This document shows positions 26,755 to 35,199 of a DNA stretch of 64,000 nucleotides, piece by piece. The stretch lies in contig NZ_JACRUK010000014.1 in assembly GCF_014305155.1 (NCBI RefSeq), positions 16,246-80,245 on the forward strand. The letters are read 5' to 3'. A program made the position numbers and the translations under genes. The first letter of the stretch is position 1. Each line of letters opens with the position of its first letter. The stretch comes from Flavobacterium muglaense. Its GTDB lineage: Bacteria; Bacteroidota; Bacteroidia; Flavobacteriales; Flavobacteriaceae. The notes under the pieces were generated by a model. That model was given only the letters and a program-made list of their open reading frames with translations. It was not told the DNA's origin and ran no database searches.

Positions 26755-28311
26755 TTATTGCAAGTCAAATTTTATCCCTTGTGCTAGTGGTAAGCTGGTG
26801 GTATAATTAATGGTGTTGGTTTGACGCCTCATATATATTTTCCAAGCATCAGATCCAGATTCTCTTCCGCCGCCAGTGTCTTTTTCGCCACCAAAAGCGC
26901 CTCCTATTTCTGCTCCAGAAGTCCCAATGTTTACATTGGCTATTCCACAGTCAGAACCTACAGCGGATAAAAATCTTTCAGCTTCACGTAAATTATTAGT
27001 CATGATAGCCGATGATAATCCTTGCCCAACTCCGTTTTGATATTCAAGTGCATTATCAACATCCCCACTGTATTTTATTAAATATAAAACAGGGGCAAAA
27101 GTCTCGTGTTGCACGATCTCAAATGAATTTTCAGCTAAAGCAATTGCTGGCTTTACATAACATCCGCTTTCATAACCTTCTCCAGAAAGAACTCCTCCTT
27201 CAACTAAAATAGTTCCGCCTTCTGCAACTACCTTATCTAACGCAGCAGAATACATTTTGACTGCGTCTTTATCGATTAGTGGACCTACATGGTTGTTTTC
27301 GTCTAATGGATTTCCTATTTTAAGTTGTTTGTAAGCGGAGACAATAGCGTCTTTTACTTTTTCGAATATACTTTCATGAATAATCAAGCGGCGCGTTGAG
27401 GTACAACGTTGTCCGGCGGTACCTACAGCTCCAAAAACTGCCCCAATAACAGTCATTTTTATATCGGCATCAGGAGTTACGATTATCGCATTGTTTCCTC
27501 CAAGTTCTAAAAGAGATTTACCTAAACGAGCAGCAACAGCTTGCGCCACTATTTTCCCCATTCTAGTTGATCCTGTAGCTGAAATTAATGGAATACGAGT
27601 ATCTGAAGTCATCAATCCCCCCAATTTATAATCACCATTAATTAAGCATGAAATTCCTTCGGGCAAATTATTTTCTTTAATGACCTGAGCTATAATGTTT
27701 TGACATGCTATTCCGCAAAGAGGTGTCTTTTCTGAAGGTTTCCAAATGCAAACATCTCCACAAATCCATGCTAGGGCGGTGTTCCAAGCCCAAACAGCAA
27801 CTGGAAAGTTAAATGCCGAAACGATACCAACAACTCCCATAGGATGGTATTGTTCATACATACGGTGCCCAGGTCGTTCAGAATGCATGGTTAGCCCGTG
27901 CAATTGACGTGATAAGCCTACGGCAAAATCACATATATCGATCATTTCTTGTACTTCTCCGTATCCTTCTTGCAGTGATTTCCCCATTTCGTAAGAAACT
28001 AATTTTCCTAAAGCTTCCTTATTTTGGCGTAATTTCTCTCCAAATTGACGAACAATTTCGCCGCGTTGTGGAGCAGGCATTAAACGAAAGGTTTTGAAAG
28101 CCTCAGTAGCTGACAGTATTACTTTTTCGTAGTCTTGTGCTGTAGACATTTTTACAGAACCAATCAATTTTCCATCGACTGGAGAAAAACTTTCAAGGAT
28201 TTCGCCATTTGCGAAATGATTTAATCCTGTTGAGGTTCCCTCATTAATATCCTTTACTCCTAGTTGGGTTAAAGCTTCTTTTATTCCAAATTGTGATGTT
28301 GTTGTAGACAT
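26755..28311 (-). CDS. amaB: Antiquitin-type aldehyde dehydrogenase (2-aminoadipate 6-semialdehyde / piperideine-6-carboxylate dehydrogenase, ALDH7)
   Basis: This enzyme oxidises 2-aminoadipate semialdehyde, or its cyclic imine, to 2-aminoadipate with NAD(P). It is clearly of the ALDH7A1 type: RGEIVRQFGEKLR, SYEMGKSLQEGYGEVQEMID, and a C-terminus with SDCGIANVNIGTSGAEIGGA and GGGRESGSDAWK, as in human antiquitin. From the chosen start, the catalytic residues are Glu269 (LLELGGNNA) and Cys303 (GTAGQRCT). I chose the ATG at 28311 because family similarity begins soon after it; an ATG 33 bp upstream would add eleven unlikely residues. Its product and substrate fit hydroxylysine or lysine breakdown, linking the kinase/phospho-lyase to the DUF1338 enzyme. 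Confidence 0.92.
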   Translation of the reverse strand: MSTTTSQFGIKEALTQLGVKDINEGTSTGLNHFANGEILESFSPVDGKLIGSVKMSTAQDYEKVILSATEAFKTFRLMPAPQRGEIVRQFGEKLRQNKEALGKLVSYEMGKSLQEGYGEVQEMIDICDFAVGLSRQLHGLTMHSERPGHRMYEQYHPMGVVGIVSAFNFPVAVWAWNTALAWICGDVCIWKPSEKTPLCGIACQNIIAQVIKENNLPEGISCLINGDYKLGGLMTSDTRIPLISATGSTRMGKIVAQAVAARLGKSLLELGGNNAIIVTPDADIKMTVIGAVFGAVGTAGQRCTSTRRLIIHESIFEKVKDAIVSAYKQLKIGNPLDENNHVGPLIDKDAVKMYSAALDKVVAEGGTILVEGGVLSGEGYESGCYVKPAIALAENSFEIVQHETFAPVLYLIKYSGDVDNALEYQNGVGQGLSSAIMTNNLREAERFLSAVGSDCGIANVNIGTSGAEIGGAFGGEKDTGGGRESGSDAWKIYMRRQTNTINYTTSLPLAQGIKFDLQ

Positions 28312-28509
28312 GTGTTTTTTAGCTTTTGAGCATACTTTTAGCAATTAAAAACAAGAATTTATTTAATTTATAATTGCTGAAAAGGCTATACTTCAAGGGT
28401 TAAACTCTATTTTGTAGTCGTGTTAGAATTATTATTTGCTAATTAGATTACTAGTTTAATATTATTAGGCGATATTTCTTTTTGACAGTTTTTTTCGAGT
28501 TAGACTTAT

Positions 28510-29325
28510 TTATAAATTGTTTTGCAATTTTACATCTGTGCTTTCAAAAATTTTATCTGCTGATGAAGCGATAAAACCTTGATATAATTCTCCATTTGGC
28601 ATAGGGTAGCGAAGTGCAAATTCGTAATAGCAAGATGGAATTTGCATTGCACCTTCATCAAAATTGACGCTATGTAGATCAGCAAGTGTGCTTGACTGTT
28701 CTAATAATTGTTCAGGAGTACCTTTTATTTTTCCTCCTGATGAGTTTAGTTTCCATTCGCTATTTTCGAGAAAAGCATTCAAAGATTCTAAGCTATTAAA
28801 ATTTTTTAATGCATTTACGTTGATCGTGAAGTGGTTTGCACGAAACCCATATACATACATCCAAGCAGCGTATTCTGATTCTTCTAAAAGTAAATTGTAA
28901 ACAGCAATTGATTTGGTTTTCCATACAGCTCCACTTAAAACTAATTCTGGATTATTGAATGTTGCTGCATCACAATTATCCAAAATCTCTTTTACGGTTG
29001 CTTGTAATTTTATAGAACATTTTTCTAATTCTAATTCTGAGATAAAAATTCTTGGAGCATTCTTATCAGTTGAGTGTTCATAATGCTTTGCAAATAACTT
29101 TTTTGATTCAAAAATATATTCTCCTTTCTCTTCATAGCCAACGTCTAGAAAAAGTCTTTCTAACACATCTATATTAATTCGCTTATCATTAAATGTGCGA
29201 ATAGCAATATGGTCATTTTTTATTTCTTCTCCTTTTTCCTTTAATAAATCCTGAATTTTTTTAGCGGAAGGCGTGATTTCAGTGTACTGTTCCCACAATT
29301 TTGTAAGTAATTCGGTTTTGTTCAT
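28510..29325 (-). CDS. hglS: DUF1338 protein, probable 2-oxoadipate dioxygenase/decarboxylase (HglS-like)
   Basis: DUF1338 enzymes of Pseudomonas putida (HglS) and plants convert 2-oxoadipate to D-2-hydroxyglutarate with loss of CO2, using a metal held by two His and one Glu. The triad is visible as His39 (NDHIAIRTF), His165 (RANHFTINV) and Glu235 (YYEFALR). Arg43, four residues after the first His, matches the substrate-binding Arg of HglS. At 271 residues this is the short form; P. putida HglS is about 460. It is the first gene of the operon, and its product would feed the D-2-hydroxyglutarate dehydrogenase encoded downstream. Confidence 0.85.
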   Translation of the reverse strand: MNKTELLTKLWEQYTEITPSAKKIQDLLKEKGEEIKNDHIAIRTFNDKRINIDVLERLFLDVGYEEKGEYIFESKKLFAKHYEHSTDKNAPRIFISELELEKCSIKLQATVKEILDNCDAATFNNPELVLSGAVWKTKSIAVYNLLLEESEYAAWMYVYGFRANHFTINVNALKNFNSLESLNAFLENSEWKLNSSGGKIKGTPEQLLEQSSTLADLHSVNFDEGAMQIPSCYYEFALRYPMPNGELYQGFIASSADKIFESTDVKLQNNL

Positions 29326-29348
29326 TTTTAAAATAATTAGTATGATGT

Positions 29349-29380
29349 TAAATGTAACTTTAGTGACAACTGTGTCACAA
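29349..29380 (-). promoter_or_regulatory. Candidate operon promoter with overlapping palindrome
   Basis: Ahead of the DUF1338 gene the minus strand has TTG (29378-29380), 21 bases, then TACATTTA (29349-29356), close to the Bacteroidetes -33/-7 pattern. Between them lies the palindrome GTGACAACTGTGTCAC (29363-29378), with arms GTGACA / TGTCAC around four bases. This is a good operator position, overlapping the promoter of all nine genes. Which regulator binds is unknown. Confidence 0.5.
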
Positions 29381-30271
29381 TGGCGTTATTTTAGTATTAT
29401 AAATCCCCCATTTTAAGGTTGCTTTTATGTGAATTTTAAATTTTATATAATTGATAAACAAATGGTTGAATAACAATATATCATTGCGATAAAACGAATT
29501 ATCTAGATAAATAGATCGTAAAAATTCATGATACAAATGGTAGAATTTCTTAAATACTAATCCAATATTGCAGACTTGACTATTTTCACCAAAACCTCCT
29601 TTTATAATAATGTAATTTGGATATGACATTTTTACAAATCCAAAATGCATTATTATAGAAAGTAATAAATTAGACGTTTTTAAGAACGTTTTTGATTTTT
29701 TGATTACCATCGTAATTTATTTGTTAGCAGAATTAGAATTCAATTTTAATTTAAGTTTTGGATTCACAAATATTAAATTATTTCAAGATAAAACATCAAA
29801 AAGGAGCTTTACTTGACCTTTACATTTTTTTACTAAAGCATTAAATACAGTGGCTTAGCAAAGAAATAGGAGTGTTGCTAGTACATTTTTAGTATGATGG
29901 GGATTTTTTTAAAGGCAGTTTTTATTATTGTCAAAATAAAATTCAATTACAGAAAGAATAGAGGGTGTCTTAAAGTAAGAATATATTGTTGATTAGTTTG
30001 ATATGGCACTACCAATTATGAAGTTCTCAGTGAGAAAAGCAATCAAAATTTACAGTAAAAACACACCAGACTATTCAAATTATATATTAACACCTAATGA
30101 AGTGCATTAACAGATTCAAATAAAAAGGAATACTTATAATGCAAAAAACAGTTGCGAAATTAATTTCGCAACTGTTTAATAATTTGACAATTTTTGTCTT
30201 ATAAATTTTGTTAATCATTGAGGACGACGACAGAGCATAATATTTGAAGATGTCCAAGAAAGATTAATAGC
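29381..30271. other. Intergenic region between catabolic operon and regulator
   Basis: This stretch of about 890 bp is AT-rich. The only clear feature is the terminator at 30146-30177. A minus-strand open frame at 29375-29710 overlaps the promoter palindrome and has no recognisable protein features, so I do not call it a gene. Confidence 0.5.
30146..30177 (-). terminator. Rho-independent terminator of the TPR/LuxR regulator gene
   Basis: A near-perfect hairpin, AAACAGTTGCGAAAT / ATTTCGCAACTGTTT, has a minus-strand T tail. It is 95 bp past the stop of the regulator gene, so the regulator is a separate transcript from the catabolic operon. Confidence 0.75.
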
Positions 30272-31966
30272 CTATATGTTTTCCAGATAAACAACCAAGT
30301 TGTCTTTATTTTCTAATCCTAATTTTTTTCTTAACCTATGCCTTCCAATTTCTACTGAATTAGCAGAGATATTATTAATATTTGCTATCTCTTTAGAGCT
30401 AAGTTTAAGCTTAACCTGTACGGCCAACTTTATATCTTTATCAGTTAAATTAGGATGTTTTTCTTTAATTCTAAATAAAAAATCACTTTGTAGGGTTTCT
30501 ACGTTGGCGTGAAATTGCTGAATATCTTCATTTAAATCAAATTTAAAAGTGTACTCTTTTATAAGCGTATTGATGTCTTGCTTAAGTAAGCTTAAATCAG
30601 TAAATTTTAAATTTTTTAAAGATTTTGCTAGGTCCTTATAAATGTTAGTTCTTTGAGAAATGAATAAAGCTAGATTTGTAAGTTCCTTCGTTCGAAAATC
30701 CAGTTTGCGTTCTAAATTCTCCTGTAATAGAAATTGTGATTTTAGTTTTTCCTTCGAAAGTTTATGATTTTGTAGATAAATAGCTTTTTTCTTTTTTATA
30801 TTATTCCACAACGAAGCTATTACTAGAATTGCTATGATTGCCAATAATATAGAGCCAATCAACAAGGATTTTCTTTTCTGTGATTCCAATTGACGTTGTT
30901 GCTCTAATAACTTGATTTCAGATTCTCGTCGTTCAGCCTCATATAGAATTCGCATTTCAGCCAACTTTTCACTTTTATTGCTTGAGAAAACTTCAGAGTT
31001 TCCATTAGTATATTTCATATAAAAATTGAAAGCCTCCTTATAGTTATTTAATGCTAAATAATAATCGGACATAATTTTATCATTCTCTAAAACGAGTTCC
31101 TTTTTATTACCCAATACTTTAATAATAGTCTTAGCTTCTTCTAACAATGAGTAGCATTCTTTATAATTTTTAAGCTTTAAATACACTACTGCAAGTTCAT
31201 GAAGAATATAAACCTTTTTGTAGTCATATTTAATTTCACTCTCAAGATCCAGAGCAGACTCTAAGAATTTTTTGGCCAAATTGAGTTCATTAATTTTGCG
31301 ATAGCAAATACCCATATTTTTCATGGTTTCTGCGATTCTGTCCTTATTTTTAGAATCTTTTATGAGTTTTAAAGATTTTTTAAAAAAAAATAATGCCAAA
31401 TTATAATCGCCTTTGCCATTATGAATTATTCCGATACTGTTATAACTGTATGCAATTCGTTGCTTGTCACCTATTTTTTCATGTATGACTAAAGCTTGGG
31501 TATGATAATCTAATGCTTTTTCATAATACCCAATGTCATAGTACAACCAGCCAAGTGTGCGTAATGTAAAGGCGAGATCATAATCATTTCCGATGTCTTT
31601 TCGTATTTCTAATGATTGTAATCCGTATTTTAAAGCTTTGTCGTAGATATTATTAAACAAATAACCCTGACACAAATTTATTAGTGCTAAACCTTCTTGG
31701 TCTTTATTTTTAAACTCAATTGATAAACGTAAAGCTTCCGAGCCATATTTCATAGTTTTATTAGGATCAATGACCCAATATATCTCGGCAATTCTATTTA
31801 ATAATGACAGTTTTTTTTCTCCTATAGATTTCGGCAAGATTGTTAACAAACTGTCTAGTTCAACTTGTGAATCACTAGGATTTTCATCCCATATATTTTT
31901 CTGAGATTGGGCGGTAAAACAGATGAATATAAAACTAATAAGTAGGAGATGAGGGAGTTTTTTCAT
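30272..31966 (-). CDS. Membrane-anchored TPR protein with LuxR-type helix-turn-helix
   Basis: The 564 residues begin with a signal sequence ending near residue 21 (AQSQ) and tetratricopeptide repeats through about 330 (LGWLYYDIGYYEKALDYHTQA is one unit). A hydrophobic segment near 370 (LLIGSILLAIIAILVIASL), a coiled coil, and a C-terminal LuxR-like DNA-binding domain (KHPNLTDKDIKLAVQVKL to RHRLRKKLGL) follow. The layout implies a periplasmic sensor joined through one helix to a cytoplasmic DNA-binding domain. Such proteins occur near Bacteroidota utilisation loci. It may sense a breakdown product and act on the adjacent operon; that link is inferred from position. Confidence 0.8.
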   Translation of the reverse strand: MKKLPHLLLISFIFICFTAQSQKNIWDENPSDSQVELDSLLTILPKSIGEKKLSLLNRIAEIYWVIDPNKTMKYGSEALRLSIEFKNKDQEGLALINLCQGYLFNNIYDKALKYGLQSLEIRKDIGNDYDLAFTLRTLGWLYYDIGYYEKALDYHTQALVIHEKIGDKQRIAYSYNSIGIIHNGKGDYNLALFFFKKSLKLIKDSKNKDRIAETMKNMGICYRKINELNLAKKFLESALDLESEIKYDYKKVYILHELAVVYLKLKNYKECYSLLEEAKTIIKVLGNKKELVLENDKIMSDYYLALNNYKEAFNFYMKYTNGNSEVFSSNKSEKLAEMRILYEAERRESEIKLLEQQRQLESQKRKSLLIGSILLAIIAILVIASLWNNIKKKKAIYLQNHKLSKEKLKSQFLLQENLERKLDFRTKELTNLALFISQRTNIYKDLAKSLKNLKFTDLSLLKQDINTLIKEYTFKFDLNEDIQQFHANVETLQSDFLFRIKEKHPNLTDKDIKLAVQVKLKLSSKEIANINNISANSVEIGRHRLRKKLGLENKDNLVVYLENI

Positions 31967-32421
31967 TGCAAGAAAGTTTTAAAAATAGAATTATACTCTT
32001 TATTATATTGCTTTTAAAGCTTCAAATATCATCATTATTTATGTGTTTAAGTTCAATTGTGTAGACTTAAGATAAGTTAAAAAACCAATGTGTACTATTA
32101 TGTTTATTGATATTATTGTATTTATATTTTATAAGCAGTTCATTTCCTGATGTTTTGTCTAGTAATAATTCTGATAAATTTTATAGAATTTGGTAAAGCG
32201 AACTATTGCCCTTAAATCTTTTGCGATTATAAAAACTAAACAGTAGGATATATGCTAAATACCAATGAAAAGCACGAACAAAATCAAATTAAAATGAGAA
32301 CTTATAAAATAAAAAGCAGTAGTAATAGTGAGTTCACTACCGCTTAAAAATTATACTTTTATTTTTTATTAATCCCGTATTACTTTTTCATGACTAGACA
32401 GATAATTAAAATTTAATTTTA
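31967..32421. other. Intergenic region, no gene seen
   Basis: This 455-bp AT-rich gap separates the symporter gene stop and the regulator start. It must contain the regulator's promoter. I see no hairpin with a T tail or other supportable feature. Confidence 0.4.
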
Positions 32422-34110
32422 CTACCAGAAAACAGAATAAAGTGCGACTAATATCCCTGCAATTAATAAACTTCCTGCCAAAAAAGCATTGTTTACTTTA
32501 AACATTGAAGAATCGATTTCTAGTCCTTTGGTTTTTATACCACGATTATGATCAATCAAACTAATAACAACCATACAGGCTACTGATATCGCAAATACAA
32601 ATCCCATACGATCTAAAAATGGTATTTCATATACACTTGGACCACCTTCTTGAGGCACTAAAGTGGAAAAACCCATGCCGCTTAAAAATTCTAAATTCAC
32701 AAACTTAGGCAAGAACTTCAATACTACAGACAATATAAATCCACCTATGGTAGCAAACATAGCTGCATTTGAGCTTGTTTTTTTCCAAAAGAAACCTAAA
32801 ATAAACATGGCAAAAATACCCGGACTTACAAATCCACTGTATTCTTGAATAAACTCAAAACCTCCTTTTTTATCAATTCCTAGATGTGGCGCAATGATTA
32901 CAGCAATAAGCATTGATGTGACCACAGTGATTTTACCTACTTGTACCATTCTCTTTTCACTTGCATTGACATTAATTTTTTTCTTAAAAATATCCAAAGT
33001 AAAAATAGTTGCAATACTATTTACTTTCCCAGCGAGGGACGCCACAACTGCTGCAGTCAAAGCTGCAAATGACAACCCTTTCAATCCAACAGGTAATAAG
33101 TTCAATAATACTGGGTAAGATCGATCTGGATTTAAAATTCCATCAGGCCCTAGCATTTCAGTTTGTAATCCTCCTTTGGTGTAAATCACATAAGCCGCAA
33201 TACCCGGTAAAACAACAATAACCGGCATTAATAATTTTAAGAAAGCAGCAAATAATATTCCACTCCTAGCTGTTTTTAAGTCGGCTCCCAATGCACGTTG
33301 TGTAATGTATTGGTTACAACCCCAATAATTTAGATTTACAATCCACATTCCACCAAGTAAGACTGTAAGACCCGGTAAGCTAGGATAGTTTGGACTGTCT
33401 TGTTTAAAAATCATGTGAAAATGGTCCTGTGACTGACTGTACATATAGTTAAAGCCTTCTATAGCACCAGCCTGACCATTTAGTTCTGCTACTTTATTTA
33501 ACGCTAAGTACGTTGTTACTAATCCTCCGAAGATTAAGAATACAACTTGAATAACATCAGTATAACCAATTACTTTCATTCCTCCTAAAGCAATAATAAT
33601 GGCAAAGAATGCTAGTCCATACATACATAAATCCAAGTTTATCCCTGAAATTCCGTTTACAGCTAATGCCCCGAGATAAAGTATAGAAGTCAAGTTAACA
33701 ACAACATAAAGCAACAACCAAAAAACAGCCATGATCATGGCTACATTGCCGTCATAGCGCTCATTTAAAAATTGAGGCATGGTGAAAATTTTATTTTTCA
33801 AATAAACCGGAATAAAAAATACTGCTACAACTATAAGAGTAATCGCGGCCATCCATTCATAAGTTGCAATTGCTAGACCCATTTTGAATCCGTTTCCAGA
33901 CATAGCAATGAATTGCTCCGAAGAGATATTAGAGGCAATTAAAGAGGTCCCAATAGCCCACCAAGTCAAAGAACCCTCAGCTAAGAAGTAATCGTGTGAA
34001 GCCGAGTGGGTAGCTGTTTGTTTTCTTTTGTAGATCCAAAAACCGTAGCCCGAAACGATAAGAAAGTAAACTAGAAAGACTAAATAGTCCGTAAGTTGTA
34101 ATGTGTTCAT
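32422..34110 (-). CDS. Sodium:solute symporter, SGLT-like sugar transporter
   Basis: This integral membrane protein of the SSS family (about 562 residues, 14 helices) couples sodium entry to sugar uptake. FLAEGSLTWWAIGTSLIASNIS and NYWGCNQYITQRALGA are the SGLT/vSGLT signatures of helices 1 and 6. I chose the ATG at 34110 (MNTLQLTDYLVF) because the upstream 19 residues do not fit the family and this start follows the galE stop by 63 bp. It is the last gene of the gal operon. Galactose is the inferred substrate, since the Vibrio homologue carries galactose and all four Leloir genes precede it. Confidence 0.88.
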   Translation of the reverse strand: MNTLQLTDYLVFLVYFLIVSGYGFWIYKRKQTATHSASHDYFLAEGSLTWWAIGTSLIASNISSEQFIAMSGNGFKMGLAIATYEWMAAITLIVVAVFFIPVYLKNKIFTMPQFLNERYDGNVAMIMAVFWLLLYVVVNLTSILYLGALAVNGISGINLDLCMYGLAFFAIIIALGGMKVIGYTDVIQVVFLIFGGLVTTYLALNKVAELNGQAGAIEGFNYMYSQSQDHFHMIFKQDSPNYPSLPGLTVLLGGMWIVNLNYWGCNQYITQRALGADLKTARSGILFAAFLKLLMPVIVVLPGIAAYVIYTKGGLQTEMLGPDGILNPDRSYPVLLNLLPVGLKGLSFAALTAAVVASLAGKVNSIATIFTLDIFKKKINVNASEKRMVQVGKITVVTSMLIAVIIAPHLGIDKKGGFEFIQEYSGFVSPGIFAMFILGFFWKKTSSNAAMFATIGGFILSVVLKFLPKFVNLEFLSGMGFSTLVPQEGGPSVYEIPFLDRMGFVFAISVACMVVISLIDHNRGIKTKGLEIDSSMFKVNNAFLAGSLLIAGILVALYSVFW

Positions 34111-34173
34111 ATTGAAAAATATTAGTTGGTTAATTATAGTTGACATTTGCAGGCTACTGCAGATCAATCTGTT

Positions 34174-35199
34174 TTATAGAGTTGGTTTAATGCTACTTTT
34201 TTGTTCCCATTTCCAGGCACTTTCCATAGCTTCGTCTAAGGAAGATTCTGTTTTCCATCCCAAAATTTGATTCGCTTTTTCAGTACTGGCAAAAGCTGTT
34301 GTGACATCCCCAGCTCGTCGGTCTACAATTGAATAGGAGAAGGCTTTGTTGCTCACTTTTTCAAAACTGGCAATCACCTCTAGCACTGAGGATCCAACTC
34401 CTGTACCGAGGTTGAAAATCTCTACTTTGTCAATGTTTTTCTTGTCAATTAAGCGTTGTAAAGCAACAACATGTGCTTTGGCCAAATCGACCACATGTAT
34501 ATAGTCACGCACGCAAGTCCCATCTGGTGTAGGATAATCATTGCCATACACTTTCAATTCATTACGTAGCCCTATTGCGGACTGTGTAATAAATGGCACC
34601 AAGTTTTGTGGAACACCAATAGGCAGTTCTCCAATTTCAACTGATGGATGAGCTCCAATAGGGTTGAAATAGCGCAGTAAAATAGCATTAATACCACTTG
34701 TTTTGGCAACATCTGTGATGATTTCTTCACCTATTTGCTTCGTGTTACCATACGGAGACAATGCCGGTTTTACAGGAGCGTTCTCATTGATTGGCATTAC
34801 ATCTGCCTGTCCGTAAACGGTACATGAAGAACTGAAAATAAAATGTGCTTCTTCTTTTTGCTGTAATTCTTGTAGTAGGTAAACTAGAGAGTTGATGTTG
34901 TTTTCATAATATAATAATGGATTGCTGACACTTTCTCCCACTGCTTTTGAAGCAGCAAAATGGATTACTCCATTAACATCGGCATGTTTTTTAAAGAAAT
35001 GCTGTACAGCTGATTTTTCTCTTAGATCTAATTCTTCAAAAAGAGGTTTTTTTCCTGTAATTGCAGTAATCCCTTGTAGAACTTCTACAGACGAATTAGA
35101 TAGATTATCAATAATAACAACCTCAAAACCTTTATTTTGTAATTCAACAACAGTATGTGAACCGATAAATCCTAAACCTCCAGTTACTAGTATTTTCAT
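34174..35199 (-). CDS. galE: UDP-glucose 4-epimerase
   Basis: This enzyme interconverts UDP-galactose and UDP-glucose with bound NAD. It is an extended short-chain dehydrogenase of 341 residues with the GGLGFIGSHTVVEL Rossmann motif at the N-terminus. The catalytic region has SSCTVYG (Ser/Thr) and the YGNTKQIGEE Tyr-xxx-Lys motif. The C-terminal RRAGDV stretch is typical of GalE. The gene start overlaps the galT stop by four bases (ATGA), showing translational coupling. It completes the Leloir pathway in this operon. Confidence 0.94.
   Translation of the reverse strand: MKILVTGGLGFIGSHTVVELQNKGFEVVIIDNLSNSSVEVLQGITAITGKKPLFEELDLREKSAVQHFFKKHADVNGVIHFAASKAVGESVSNPLLYYENNINSLVYLLQELQQKEEAHFIFSSSCTVYGQADVMPINENAPVKPALSPYGNTKQIGEEIITDVAKTSGINAILLRYFNPIGAHPSVEIGELPIGVPQNLVPFITQSAIGLRNELKVYGNDYPTPDGTCVRDYIHVVDLAKAHVVALQRLIDKKNIDKVEIFNLGTGVGSSVLEVIASFEKVSNKAFSYSIVDRRAGDVTTAFASTEKANQILGWKTESSLDEAMESAWKWEQKSSIKPTL

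Noticed and set aside
29375..29710. Minus-strand open frame of 111 codons upstream of the DUF1338 gene
   Set aside because: It overlaps the promoter palindrome, shows no domain or signal features, and has the biased composition of AT-rich noncoding DNA.
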